From assembly GCF_003429565.1 (NCBI RefSeq), contig NZ_QUAK01000233.1:1-49323 (forward strand): 49,323 nt of DNA. Direction: 5' to 3'. Made by a program: the position numbers and the translations under genes. The first letter of the stretch is position 1. Each line of letters opens with the position of its first letter. The notes under the pieces are model-generated. The model made no database searches and was not told the origin of the DNA. It was given only the letters and a program-made list of their open reading frames with translations. The DNA is from Streptomyces triticagri (lineage in GTDB: Bacteria; Actinomycetota; Actinomycetes; Streptomycetales; Streptomycetaceae). Positions 25,414 to 34,407 of the stretch are shown here, piece by piece.

Positions 25414-26202
25414 TCAGGCGAAGGCCGGCTGCGGGTGGTGGGCGGACATGGCGCCGGCGGCGGAGACCTCGGCGGGGTCGTCCTCCTCGACCAGGACCAG
25501 GTCGCAGCGCAGGAGCCGGCCCGACGCCGGGTCCGTGACGTCCGGCAGTACGTGCATCAGGGTCAGGCCGAGTTCGCCGCGGGCGAGGGTCAGGGCCTCG
25601 TCGAAAGGCAGGCCGTCCGCGCCGTGCGGCAGCGACACCCCGGTCTGCAGTCCGGCGATCTCGTCCCGGAACTCGCCCGCGCCGGCGATCACCCGGGTCT
25701 CCCGCCCCGGCACGTCGAGCCGCAGGAACACCCGCTCGCCGGGCGCGGTGATCTCCTCCCACAGCTCGTCGAGCCGGCGCGCACCGGTCCCGTCTGCCGG
25801 GCGGGGTGCGCCGCTCCTGTCGTCGGGCTCGTTGCCCAGGGCGTACGGCAGGACGGTCCAGGTGTCGTCGTCGGCCGCGGCGGTACGGAGTTCACGGCAC
25901 AGCGCCGGCCGCGGCTCGAAGGAAACGATGCGGCCGCGGAATCCGCCCCGGCGGAGCAGCGCCGCGTACGCGCCGCGTCCCGCGCCCACGTCGAGCACCG
26001 TGTCGATCTCGAACCGCTCCAGCAGCAGGGCCAGTTCGTGCCCCACCTGACCGTCCGGGAGCCGGCGTACGTCGTACCCGATGCGGCGCAGCGCCCCGCG
26101 CGCCCGCCGCACGATCCTCTGCTGCAGCGCCGCGCACTGCCCGCGGCCGCCCGTCACCTGCACCAACGGCACCGCCGGCACCGACGTCCGGAACTGACTC
26201 AT
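25414..26202 (-). CDS. FkbM-type SAM-dependent methyltransferase
   Basis: A 262-residue class I methyltransferase starting MSQFRTSVPAVPLVQVTGGR. The SAM-binding strand-loop is FEIDTVLDVGAGRGAYAALL, with the acidic motif GRIVSFEPRPALCREL. It continues with LPYALGNEPDDRSGAP and RRLDELWEEITAPGERVFLR leading to LDVPGRETRVIAGAGEF, the spacing seen in FkbM-family O-methyltransferases that act on sugars or polyketides. The start ATG overlaps the preceding stop as TGATG, so it is translationally coupled to the TagA-like gene and probably modifies the same glycopolymer or its precursor. Confidence 0.85.
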   Translation of the reverse strand: MSQFRTSVPAVPLVQVTGGRGQCAALQQRIVRRARGALRRIGYDVRRLPDGQVGHELALLLERFEIDTVLDVGAGRGAYAALLRRGGFRGRIVSFEPRPALCRELRTAAADDDTWTVLPYALGNEPDDRSGAPRPADGTGARRLDELWEEITAPGERVFLRLDVPGRETRVIAGAGEFRDEIAGLQTGVSLPHGADGLPFDEALTLARGELGLTLMHVLPDVTDPASGRLLRCDLVLVEEDDPAEVSAAGAMSAHHPQPAFA

Positions 26203-27854
26203 CACAAGGACCCTTTCGACGGGGACGATCCGGGGGCGTCGGGGGCGGGGGCGCCCGAGGCGGGTGCGCGGGAATCGGGTTCTCCCGGCGAGGGCGAGGT
26301 GGACCGGGGCGCCCCAGATGCCTGAGGTCCGGCCTGGGAGCGGCCGGAGGACGACCCGGATACGGAGGCACCACCGGACGAGGGCGAGCCGGACACAAGC
26401 GAGCCGGACACCTGCCCTCCGGATTCGCCCGCACCAGTCGCAGAGGAACCCGCAGTCGCAGAAGAGCCGGACACACGCGCGCCGGGGGCGGGCGCGCCCG
26501 AGGTGGGTTCGCCCAGCGAGGGGGAGGTGGACCGGGGCGCCCCGGACGCCTGCGCCCCGGAGGGACTCGCTCCCCTCGAAGCGGCTCCGGACGTAGGCGA
26601 GCCGGACGCAGACTCTCCGGATGAGCCCGCACACCCGGTCCCAGAGGTCCCGGACACGGGCGGCGTGCCGGACACAGACGCTCGGAATGAGCCCACGCCC
26701 CTCGAAGCGGAACCCGACGCGAACGGCTCGGCCGCCTGAGGCCCGGCCGCGGTACGACCCGAGGACGAGCCGGGCGCCGCAGGCCCACCGGACACACTCG
26801 AGCCGGACACCTGCACTCCGGATTCGCCCGCACCAGTCGCAGAGGAACCCGCGGTCGCGGAGGAGCCGGACACGCGCGCGCCGGCAGCGGGGGCGCCCGA
26901 GGTGGGTCCGCCCGGTGAGGGCGGGGGCGCTCCGGGTGAGGTAGGCGAGGGGGCGGGGAGCGCGGTGGTGGCGGCGCGGGGCTGTGGGGTGCGGGAGCCG
27001 GAGGGGCGGCGGACGATCGGGGTGCGTGGGCGGGCGGTGGGTGAGGGCGTCGGTCGTAGGGCCGCGCGGATGAACCGGGGGTGGGCCCAGAGGAGGCGCC
27101 GCCAGCGTTCGTGCGCAGCGGGAGCGGGCACGAGGCGGCGCAGCCGTTCCCGTACGGGTAGCGGGGCGGGAGCGGAACGCCCCCTCCCCACCGGCCGGTG
27201 GGCCGGCACCGCAGCGAAGACCGCGGGACCGGCCGCGACGTACACCGCCGGGTGACGGCCGGCGAGCAGCGCGGCCTCGTGGTCGCGCTGCGGGGTGTCG
27301 AGGCCGACCCAGACGATCTGGGCCCCGCAGGACCGGATGCGGCCGGCCCGCTCGGCGCGGTCCGCGTCGGTCGGCCGGCCGGGCGGTACGGCCTCGGAGC
27401 CGACGATCAGGGCGCGCGGATAGCGGGCGAGGAGCATGGCGGCGAGCCGGTCGAGCCCCGTACGGCTGGAGCCGAGCAGATAGTGGCGCAGGCCCACGGT
27501 CTGGCCGGTACGGAAGACGTCGAGCAGCAGGCGGGGGCCGTCGACGGGTACGGCGGGCAGGCCGCGGTCGTGGTGCAGGAGCCGGCTGATCCGGGCCACG
27601 CCCGGCCCGTCCGGGAGGTTGAGGGTCGCCTCGCGCAGCCGCCGGTGCAGTACGGGATCGGTGTCGGCGAGCGCGAGGGTGTACGCGTCACAGAGGTGCA
27701 CGTCGACCGCCTCGCCGAGCGCGGCCAGCCGTACGACGGCGGCGGAGCCCTCGGCCGGCGTGACCACCGCGAGGGGGACCCCGGAGCAGACCACCGTGGC
27801 CGCGGCGACGGCGGGCGGCACCCGCGGCACCGGCCGCCGGCCGGCCACGCTCAC
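26202..27854 (-). CDS. WecG/TagA/CpsF-family glycosyltransferase with long Ser/Gly/Ala/Pro tail
   Basis: A 550-residue protein. Residues about 15-240 carry the WecG/TagA/CpsF fold: VHLCDAYTLALADTDPVLHR, LNLPDGPGVARISRLL (the family's D-G-x-G-V), LRHYLLGSSRTGLDRLAAML and QIVWVGLDTPQRDHEAALLA. These enzymes add the second sugar (often N-acetylmannosaminuronate or ManNAc) to an undecaprenyl-PP-linked primer. From about residue 280 to the end the protein is a low-complexity Ser/Gly/Ala/Pro tail with an internal duplication: GARVSGSSATAGSSATGAGE occurs twice about 120 residues apart, with a third partial unit. Tail and domain are in one frame. Start and stop both overlap neighbouring genes. Confidence 0.82.
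   Translation of the reverse strand: MSVAGRRPVPRVPPAVAAATVVCSGVPLAVVTPAEGSAAVVRLAALGEAVDVHLCDAYTLALADTDPVLHRRLREATLNLPDGPGVARISRLLHHDRGLPAVPVDGPRLLLDVFRTGQTVGLRHYLLGSSRTGLDRLAAMLLARYPRALIVGSEAVPPGRPTDADRAERAGRIRSCGAQIVWVGLDTPQRDHEAALLAGRHPAVYVAAGPAVFAAVPAHRPVGRGRSAPAPLPVRERLRRLVPAPAAHERWRRLLWAHPRFIRAALRPTPSPTARPRTPIVRRPSGSRTPQPRAATTALPAPSPTSPGAPPPSPGGPTSGAPAAGARVSGSSATAGSSATGAGESGVQVSGSSVSGGPAAPGSSSGRTAAGPQAAEPFASGSASRGVGSFRASVSGTPPVSGTSGTGCAGSSGESASGSPTSGAASRGASPSGAQASGAPRSTSPSLGEPTSGAPAPGARVSGSSATAGSSATGAGESGGQVSGSLVSGSPSSGGASVSGSSSGRSQAGPQASGAPRSTSPSPGEPDSRAPASGAPAPDAPGSSPSKGSL
26270..26930 (-). repeat. internal long repeats encoding the TagA-like tail
   Basis: Two stretches, roughly 26390-26540 and 26800-26930, are nearly identical in DNA and encode the segment around GARVSGSSATAGSSATGAGE. 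A further partial unit lies around 26270-26330. The surrounding sequence is made of shorter Ser/Gly/Pro units. The array is inside the coding frame and keeps it open, which argues for selection on the tail rather than decay. Boundaries are approximate. Confidence 0.55.
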
Positions 27855-29977
27855 CGCTCCACCACCCCGTCACCCGCGGTGGGCGCAGGGGGCGCGGTGG
27901 TCGCCGACCCGGGCAACGGCACCCGGGCGGGTTCGTCCGCGGCTGCCTCGGGTCGGGGTCGGGAGGTCTCCGCCCGAACGCCGGCCGCTGCGACGGCCTC
28001 CGGCCGCGCCGTACCGCGCGCGACGCCGCCCCCCAGAGCCGTGGCACCGGAGGCGCCGGCACCGGGAGAAGCAGCCGGCGCGGCCGACGTACCCGCAGTC
28101 GCCTGCACTGCCGGAGCCCCCGCCTCTGCCCCCGCCTCCGATTCGGCGCCGGCCTCCTGCGCCGCCCTCGCCGAAGTCGCCCCGGAGACACCGGACTCCG
28201 ACACGGCACCCGAGCCCCCGGCCCCGGAAGCAGCACCCTCCGGCCGAACCGGCGAAACCGCCCCGTCGACGACCGCGGCCCGCCGCGCACAGTCCGCGAA
28301 CCGCGCCACGCCGTCACCGTGCGGCAGCACCAGAACCCGAACACCCGCCCGGGACACGCCCGGAGCCCCAGCCCCGGAAGCAGCACCGGTCCCGGAAACA
28401 GCGCCAACCCCGGAAGCAGCACCGGACTCCGACACAGCACCGCCCTCCGGCACAGGAGTAGAGGCCCCCACCCCAGAGACCCCCCGTCCAACAACCCCCA
28501 CCGCACTCGGAACCCCGGCGAGACCGCCCTCCGGTGAACACCGCGGCGGTGCCGTCGTCGACGGCACGGCGGTCGGAACACTCGGGGCAGCAGCGGAAGA
28601 GCCGCCCGAGGCCTGCGCACCCGGCGCCCGAACCCCCATGGCACCGGCACCACCCGGCCCCCGCACCCCCATGGCACCGGCACCACCCGGCCCCCGCACC
28701 CCCGTGCCACCGGCCCCAACACCCGCACCAGAAGCCGCCCCCGGCGCACCGGCAGCCCGAGCCCCCACACCCGCAGGAATCCCCGCGCCGCCCCCGCCCG
28801 CCCGGGTGGCCGGTACTCCACCCTTCGTACGGGGCGCGCTGCGCGGTCCCGTGATCCTGCCGGTGGCGACTCGGACACCACCACCGCCACCACGCGCACC
28901 CGGCTCGGAGCGCACCCCCGCACCACCCCGCGGTCCCGCACCACCCCGCGCACCCGGCGCGGGACGCACACCCGTACCCGGCCCACCGCGCACGCCCCGC
29001 GGCGCCCGTCGCCCGTACACCCGTACGCGGAGCAGGGCGAGGACCGCCGCCGCGGTGGCGCAGAGCAGCGGGAGGGCGGCCGACGGGCCGAGGGCTTCGC
29101 GGTGGACGAGGACACCGAGGATGCAGCCCACCACCGCCGCCGCACCGAGCACCACCGCCGCACCCGGCACCGTGAAGCCGATGCGCCGCAGCCGGTGCGC
29201 GATGTGGTCCGTGCCGCCGCGCAGCAGCGGCCGGCCCGCTCGGCGCCGGGACGCCACGACCAGGACGGTGTCCGCGATGACCACGCAGGACAGCGCGAAC
29301 AGAGCGGCGGCGCTGGGCAGTACGTCCCGACCGGCGTGCACGAGCACCCCGGCCGAGCCGAGCACGAAGCCGGTGAAGAGCGCGCCGCAGTCGCCGAGGA
29401 AGAGGCGCGCGGGATGCCAGTTCAGCGTGAGGAATCCGGCCAGCGCCGCGGCGAGTACGAGAAGCAGGAGCGCGAGCCCGGAGTGCCCGCCCGCGCCCGC
29501 GCACAGGGCGAGCCCGATCGCGGTGACCGCACCGACCGTGCCCACCGCGCCGTCCGAATTGTCCAGCAGATTGAAGGCGTTGGTGACGAAGACGATCCAG
29601 CCGACGGCCAGGAGTCCGGCGGCCGGCGAGAGCCCGCTGCCGAACACCACGGCACAGGCGGCCCCGGTCTCGACCACCAGACGCGGCCCGGGCCCGAGCG
29701 GCCGCAGATCGTCGACGAGGCCGAGGAGTGCGACCGCGCCGGCCGCCCAGAGCAGCCGCCGCACGTCGTCGCCGAGTGGCGCGTAACCGGTGCAGCAGAC
29801 GACGAACGTGCCCGCGGCCACCGCGAGCCCGCCGAGATGGGGCGTGGGCCGCGCATGCACCTTGCGGCCGCCGGGCCGGTCGAGGACCCCCGTGCGCAGG
29901 CAGAGCGCGCGGACGCCGCGGCTGAGCACGGCGGTGAGGAGTACGGCGGCGAGCACCGCGACGGTTCCGTAGAGCAT
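27851..29977 (-). CDS. TagO/WecA/MraY-family phospho-GlcNAc transferase with long low-complexity tail
   Basis: A 708-residue protein from the ATG at 29977 (MLYGTVAVLAAVLLTAVLSR). The first 330 residues form a multi-pass polyprenyl-phosphate GlcNAc-1-phosphate transferase: RPGGRKVHARPTPHLGGLAV, LLGLVDDLRPLGPGPRLV with the DD motif, VTNAFNLLDNSDGAVG and ARLFLGDCGALFTGFVLG, plus the cytoplasmic HIAHRLRRIG histidines. These start teichoic-acid-like or arabinogalactan-type polymers on undecaprenyl phosphate. The last 350 residues or so are an unusual Gly/Ala/Pro/Ser/Arg-rich tail without recognisable motifs, ending TAGDGVVER. The stop overlaps the next gene by four bases. Frame continuity through the tail is clean. 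Confidence 0.85.
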   Translation of the reverse strand: MLYGTVAVLAAVLLTAVLSRGVRALCLRTGVLDRPGGRKVHARPTPHLGGLAVAAGTFVVCCTGYAPLGDDVRRLLWAAGAVALLGLVDDLRPLGPGPRLVVETGAACAVVFGSGLSPAAGLLAVGWIVFVTNAFNLLDNSDGAVGTVGAVTAIGLALCAGAGGHSGLALLLLVLAAALAGFLTLNWHPARLFLGDCGALFTGFVLGSAGVLVHAGRDVLPSAAALFALSCVVIADTVLVVASRRRAGRPLLRGGTDHIAHRLRRIGFTVPGAAVVLGAAAVVGCILGVLVHREALGPSAALPLLCATAAAVLALLRVRVYGRRAPRGVRGGPGTGVRPAPGARGGAGPRGGAGVRSEPGARGGGGGVRVATGRITGPRSAPRTKGGVPATRAGGGGAGIPAGVGARAAGAPGAASGAGVGAGGTGVRGPGGAGAMGVRGPGGAGAMGVRAPGAQASGGSSAAAPSVPTAVPSTTAPPRCSPEGGLAGVPSAVGVVGRGVSGVGASTPVPEGGAVSESGAASGVGAVSGTGAASGAGAPGVSRAGVRVLVLPHGDGVARFADCARRAAVVDGAVSPVRPEGAASGAGGSGAVSESGVSGATSARAAQEAGAESEAGAEAGAPAVQATAGTSAAPAASPGAGASGATALGGGVARGTARPEAVAAAGVRAETSRPRPEAAADEPARVPLPGSATTAPPAPTAGDGVVER

Positions 29978-30351
29978 GATCAAGGGCTGCCGTTCTGTCG
30001 CGCTGTCCGGCCATCGCGGCACCCGGATGGATCCGGAGCACGCGCATACCGGGCTCGAACCACCCATAAGCTAGTACGGTATGTCCAAATATGCGGCGAA
30101 TAACACGATTCAATGCGGAAGAAAAGGCGGCAAAGCCGATACGAGTGACCCCGGGCGGCGGATCGCGGCCGCGGAGCCCCGCCCGGCGGACCGCGAGGGC
30201 AGCCCCACTGAGGCAGACCTCAGCGACACAGATCACCGCCGCCCCAACTACAGTGCCGCCGCAGGAATGGGTAGTCTCGTACGGACTGCATAAGTTACCG
30301 CTTAGTAATCCGTCTTAAGCTGCCCCGCCTCGCAGGCCCGAGGAGCCCCCA
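29978..30351. other. 374-base divergent promoter region
   Basis: Separates the glycopolymer operon (minus) from the Fe-S oxidoreductase (plus). It is markedly more AT-rich than its surroundings near 30065-30125 and 30285-30320, which suits two divergent promoters, one for each operon. A 70-residue plus-strand frame starting at 30081 has no ribosome site and unconvincing composition, so I do not call it. Confidence 0.5.
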
Positions 30352-32661
30352 ATGCAACTCGCCGCGATCATCGTGTCGCTGGTCCTGAGTGTGGTCGGTA
30401 TCGCGCTGCTCGCGCGCGCCATCGGCCAGTTCGTCAGGTACTTCAAGCTCGGCCAGCCGGTGCCCGCCGGCACCCGCACCGACAACCCCTACCAGCGCAG
30501 CGTCACCCTGGTACGGGAGTTCCTCGGCCACACCCGGATGAACCGGTGGGGCATCGTGGGCGTCGCGCACTGGTTCGTGGCGGTCGGCTTCCTCACCCTG
30601 CCGCCGACGATCGTCACGGCGTACGGGCAGCTCTTCAAGGCCGACTGGACGCTGCCGGTCATCGGCGGATTCCTGCCGTACGAGCTCTACATCGAGTTCA
30701 TCAGCGCGATGACCACCTTCGGCATCCTCGCGCTGATCGTCATCCGGCTGCTCAGCCTGCCGTCGCGGCCCGGCCGCAAGTCCCGCTTCGCGGGCTCGAA
30801 GATGGGCCAGGCGTACTTCGTCGAGTACGTCATCCTCACCATCGGCCTGGCGATCTACGTGCTGCGCGGGCTCGAGGGGGCACTGCACCACGTCGAGTCG
30901 TACGAGGCCGCGTACTTCGCCTCGTATCCGCTGGTGCTCCTCTTCAAGGGCATGTCCGTCGCGGCGCTGCAGAACCTCGTCTACCTCTTCGCGATGATCA
31001 AGCTCGGCACCACCATGATCTGGATGATCACGGTGTCCCTGAACACCAACATGGGTGTCGCCTGGCACCGGTTCCTCGCCTTCCCCAACATCTGGTTCAA
31101 GCGCGAGGCGACCGGCGGCACGGCACTCGGCGAGCTGCAGCCGATGACCTCGGGCGGCAAGCCGATCGATTTCACCGACCCGGGCGAGGACGACGTCTTC
31201 GGGGTCAGCCAGGTCGAGCAGTTCTCCTGGAAGGGCCTGCTGGACTTCTCGACGTGTACGGAGTGCGGTCGCTGCCAGTCGCAGTGCCCGGCCTGGAACA
31301 CCGGAAAGCCGCTCTCCCCCAAGCTGTTGATCATGTCGCTTCGCGACCACGCGCACGCCAAGGCCCCGTACCTGCTCGCCGGTGGCGGCAAGAACATGGA
31401 GGGCGAGGAGACGGCGACCGAGGAGCAGCTCAAGGACGTACCGGCCGCAGCGCTCGCGGAGGCCGAACGGCCGTTGATCGGGACCCTGGAGGAGAATGGG
31501 GTCATCGACCCCGACGTGCTGTGGTCCTGCACCACCTGCGGTGCCTGCGTCGAGCAGTGCCCGGTCGACATCGAGCACATCGACCACATCGTCGACATGC
31601 GCCGCTACCAGGTGATGATTGAGTCCAGCTTCCCCAGCGAGGCGGGCACGATGCTCAAGAACCTGGAGAAGAAGGGCAATCCCTGGGGCCTGGCGAAGAA
31701 GCAGCGGCTCGAGTGGACCAAGGAGGTCGACTTCGAGGTGCCGGTCGTCGGCAAGACGATCGACGACCTCACCGAGGTCGAGTACCTGTACTGGGTCGGT
31801 TGCGCAGGCGCGTTGGAGGACCGGGCGAAGAAGACCACCAAGGCCTTCGCGGAGCTCCTGCACATCGCGGGCGTCAAGTTCGCGATCATGGGCGGCGACG
31901 AGAAGTGCACCGGTGACTCGGCACGGCGCCTCGGCAACGAGCCGCTGTTCCAGGAGCTGGGGATGGAGAACGTCGCCACGCTCAACGCCGCCTTCGGCGA
32001 GTCCCTCGGCGAGGACGGGGAGGTGGACCCGGAGACGAAGAAGCCGAAGACGGCCAAGAAGATCGTCTCGACCTGCCCGCACTGCTTCAACACCATCGCC
32101 AACGAGTACCCGCAGCTCGGCGGCGACTACGAGGTCATCCACCACACGCAGTTGCTGCAACACCTCATCGACGAGGGCAAGTTGATCCCGGTCACCCCGG
32201 TCGACGGCCTGATCACGTACCACGACCCGTGCTACCTGGGCCGGCACAACAAGGTCTACACGCCGCCGCGCGAGATCATGTCCGCCGTCCCCGGCCTGCG
32301 CCAGCAGGAGATGCACCGCCACAAGGAGCGCGGCTTCTGCTGCGGCGCCGGCGGCGCGCGGATGTGGATGGAGGAGCGGATCGGCAAGCGCATCAACACC
32401 GAGCGGGTGGACGAGGCGCTGTCCCTCAACCCGGACATCATCTCCACCGCCTGCCCGTTCTGCCTCGTCATGCTGACCGACTCGGTCAACGGCAAGAAGG
32501 CTGAATCCGATAGCGGCTCCGCCGCGGGCGGCAAGGCGCCCGAGTCCCTCCAGGTCGTGGACGTCGCCCAGCTGCTCCTCGACTCGGTCAAGACACCGGC
32601 CGACCCGGGGGCCGGCGAGGCGGAGACCGCGGACGCGCCGGAGCCGGAGCCGGTCAAGTAG
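30352..32661 (+). CDS. membrane Fe-S oxidoreductase, HdrD/GlpC-like with NarI-like N-terminus
   Basis: A 769-residue protein with GAGGAGC upstream. Residues 1-250 hold five or six membrane helices in a NarI-like arrangement (MQLAAIIVSLVLSVVGIALL first; YVILTIGLAIYVLRGLEG later). Two [4Fe-4S] sites follow, CTECGRCQSQCPAW near 301 and CTTCGACVEQCPVD near 393. The C-terminal half has two CCG-type domains: VGCAGALEDRAKK and CPHCFNTIANEYPQLGG, then DPCYLGRHNK, FCCGAGGARMWMEE near 662 and CPFCLVML. The layout is that of heterodisulfide-reductase-related electron-transfer proteins coupling a membrane quinone/heme module to an unknown soluble donor. It is monocistronic with a strong terminator. Confidence 0.9.
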   Translation: MQLAAIIVSLVLSVVGIALLARAIGQFVRYFKLGQPVPAGTRTDNPYQRSVTLVREFLGHTRMNRWGIVGVAHWFVAVGFLTLPPTIVTAYGQLFKADWTLPVIGGFLPYELYIEFISAMTTFGILALIVIRLLSLPSRPGRKSRFAGSKMGQAYFVEYVILTIGLAIYVLRGLEGALHHVESYEAAYFASYPLVLLFKGMSVAALQNLVYLFAMIKLGTTMIWMITVSLNTNMGVAWHRFLAFPNIWFKREATGGTALGELQPMTSGGKPIDFTDPGEDDVFGVSQVEQFSWKGLLDFSTCTECGRCQSQCPAWNTGKPLSPKLLIMSLRDHAHAKAPYLLAGGGKNMEGEETATEEQLKDVPAAALAEAERPLIGTLEENGVIDPDVLWSCTTCGACVEQCPVDIEHIDHIVDMRRYQVMIESSFPSEAGTMLKNLEKKGNPWGLAKKQRLEWTKEVDFEVPVVGKTIDDLTEVEYLYWVGCAGALEDRAKKTTKAFAELLHIAGVKFAIMGGDEKCTGDSARRLGNEPLFQELGMENVATLNAAFGESLGEDGEVDPETKKPKTAKKIVSTCPHCFNTIANEYPQLGGDYEVIHHTQLLQHLIDEGKLIPVTPVDGLITYHDPCYLGRHNKVYTPPREIMSAVPGLRQQEMHRHKERGFCCGAGGARMWMEERIGKRINTERVDEALSLNPDIISTACPFCLVMLTDSVNGKKAESDSGSAAGGKAPESLQVVDVAQLLLDSVKTPADPGAGEAETADAPEPEPVK

Positions 32662-32671
32662 CGGAGCTCGC

Positions 32672-32710
32672 AAGGGGCGTATCCGTCCTGCTCGTACGGA
32701 TACGCCCCTT
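32672..32710 (+). terminator. hairpin terminator after the Fe-S oxidoreductase
   Basis: A perfect 15-base stem, AAGGGGCGTATCCGT (32672-32686) and ACGGATACGCCCCTT (32696-32710), with a nine-base loop, beginning 11 bases past the stop. Confidence 0.85.
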
Positions 32711-32799
32711 CGCTCTGCCCCGATCGGGATGGAACCGTTGCCTCCGCCCGTGGCCCGCTGCCGCATCATGGGGAGGTTGATGTTCCGGGGGCGGATGGG

Positions 32800-34098
32800 G
32801 TGGGTGGCGTCGTGCGGATACGAATGGCCTCGGCGATAGCGGTGACCGGCTGCGCCGTGCTGATCGCCGGCTGCAGCGGGGGTCAGGGCGCCGCCAAGCG
32901 GCCGGACCCGAGCCGGCGACCGGTGCCCGCCGCGGGCAAGGCCGCCGTGCCGAAGACCCCGGTGCCGCGCGGCCGGGGCAGCCGGGTCGCCGACGACTTC
33001 AACGGCGACGGGCACCGCGATCTGGTCCTCGACGACCTCGCGCACCGCGGCCACGACGACGACGCCGGCATCGGCATCGTGTACGGCACCGCGCACGGAC
33101 TCGACGCCGGTGCACGCCAGTTGCTCGACCCCCGGCGGCGTGCCGCGCCCGTCAAGGGCGTCACCCCGGCCGCCTTCGACGCGGCCGCCACCTGCGACCT
33201 GGACGGTGACGGGTACACCGACCTGGTCGTCTCCACCGACCCGCCGTACGACGGGATCGGGCAGCCGCCGGTGCCGCTGCAGATCCTCTTCGGATCGCCG
33301 GACGGCATCCGCGGCAAGGCCGTACGGCTGCGGATACCGGGCGCGGCGCGGGACGGCAACGACTGGCCCGACCAGCCCGTGTGCGGCGACTACGACGGGG
33401 ACGGCCGCGCCGACCTCGCCGTGCACGCCGGCAACACCCAACTCGGCTTCCTGCGCGGCCCCTTCACCCGTACCGGCGCCCCGCGCTCGGGGAAGCTGGT
33501 GAAGGCGCCGGGCACCCGGCTCCGCGGCCCCGCCGTCGACGCCGACCGCGACGGCCACGACGATCTGGTCGTCCAGGCGGGCGCCGACGGGAAGAGCGGA
33601 CTCGTGCTCGGGTCACCGGCCGGGCCCGCAGGTACGGGTGTCGTCTTCCCGGCCGGCCAGGAGCTGGTGCTCGGCCGCTTCGGCAAGGGCCCCGGCAGCG
33701 ACGCCGCGATCAGCACCCGGAAGGCCGGCCTCGCCCTGCGCTACGAAGTCCCCGGCACCGCCCGCGCCACCCTGCCCGCCGACGGAGCCGCCCTGGACAC
33801 CGGAGACTTCGACGGGGACGGCCTCGACGACCTCGTGGTCACGGGCGCCCGTCCGGTCGTCCATGCCGGAACCCCGGGTGGCCTCGCCGCGAAGGGAAAT
33901 CCCGTGGAACTCCCGGCCCGCGGCCGCACCCCGCAGGTCATCGCCGCGGCCGACTTCGACGGCGACGACCACGACGACCTGGTCGTCCGCACGGACCTGG
34001 GCCGCGCAGGCGACTCGGTCACGGTGTTCACGGGCACCCCGAAGGGCCTCACCGCACACCCCACGACCACGTTCACCACGGCGATGTTCGGCACGTGA
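32800..34098 (+). CDS. FG-GAP/VCBS repeat lipoprotein
   Basis: A 432-residue exported protein starting at GTG 32800 with GGGGGCGGATG upstream; a GTG at 32812 or ATG at 32824 would also keep the signal. The lipobox is VLIAGC, so the cysteine near residue 25 should be lipidated. The rest is six or seven FG-GAP blades, each with a calcium-binding loop: DDFNGDGHRDLVLDD, CDLDGDGYTDLVVST, GDYDGDGRADLAVHA, VDADRDGHDDLVVQ, GDFDGDGLDDLVVTG and ADFDGDDHDDLVVRT. This is an integrin-like beta-propeller on the outer face of the membrane. The ligand is unknown; many Streptomyces have several. Confidence 0.87.
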   Translation: MGGVVRIRMASAIAVTGCAVLIAGCSGGQGAAKRPDPSRRPVPAAGKAAVPKTPVPRGRGSRVADDFNGDGHRDLVLDDLAHRGHDDDAGIGIVYGTAHGLDAGARQLLDPRRRAAPVKGVTPAAFDAAATCDLDGDGYTDLVVSTDPPYDGIGQPPVPLQILFGSPDGIRGKAVRLRIPGAARDGNDWPDQPVCGDYDGDGRADLAVHAGNTQLGFLRGPFTRTGAPRSGKLVKAPGTRLRGPAVDADRDGHDDLVVQAGADGKSGLVLGSPAGPAGTGVVFPAGQELVLGRFGKGPGSDAAISTRKAGLALRYEVPGTARATLPADGAALDTGDFDGDGLDDLVVTGARPVVHAGTPGGLAAKGNPVELPARGRTPQVIAAADFDGDDHDDLVVRTDLGRAGDSVTVFTGTPKGLTAHPTTTFTTAMFGT

Positions 34099-34129
34099 TC
34101 CAGGGCGGCACCTCCCGCTCACCCGCACC

Positions 34130-34237
34130 TCCAGCCCGCCCGGCATACCCAGCCCGCCCGGCCCCTCCAGCCCGCCCGGTATTTCCAGCCCACCCGGTAT
34201 TTCCAGCCCACCCAGTATTTCCAGCCCGTCCGGCGTT
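34130..34237. repeat. six tandem copies of an 18-base repeat
   Basis: Consensus TCCAGCCCGCCCGGTATT, in six consecutive imperfect units at 34130, 34148, 34166, 34184, 34202 and 34220. The last unit runs into CCGGCGTTTGAGGA, which I recognise as a dispersed intergenic motif of Streptomyces chromosomes. Here it seems to have seeded a tandem array 31 bases past the lipoprotein stop. Short palindromes CCCCCTAGGG and CCCCTAGGGG follow at 34291-34326. Confidence 0.85.
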
Positions 34238-34407
34238 TGAGGACATCTTCTAGAAGCCCGCACCGAGCAACGGGGAGGCACCCTCAAGACCCCCCTAGGG
34301 CTCCCCCGTAAGGGTTCCCCTAGGGGATGTCACAGCTAGGCGGCAATGGCCCTGAGTTACGCCCACCCCCACACCGCGCCCCCGCGAGACCAGGTACGTT
34401 CGAAGAC

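Noticed and set aside
30081..30293. A 70-residue plus-strand gene in the divergent promoter region
   Set aside because: No ribosome-binding site, mixed composition, and it would occupy the promoters of two operons.
30295..33558. A 1087-residue minus-strand open frame across the Fe-S oxidoreductase and lipoprotein genes
   Set aside because: Both opposite genes have clear cofactor and calcium-binding motifs. The long frame shows none and arises from codon bias.
34130..34237. CRISPR array
   Set aside because: The 18-base units are directly adjacent with no spacers, and no cas genes are present. The same holds for the repeats at 38663 and 25211.
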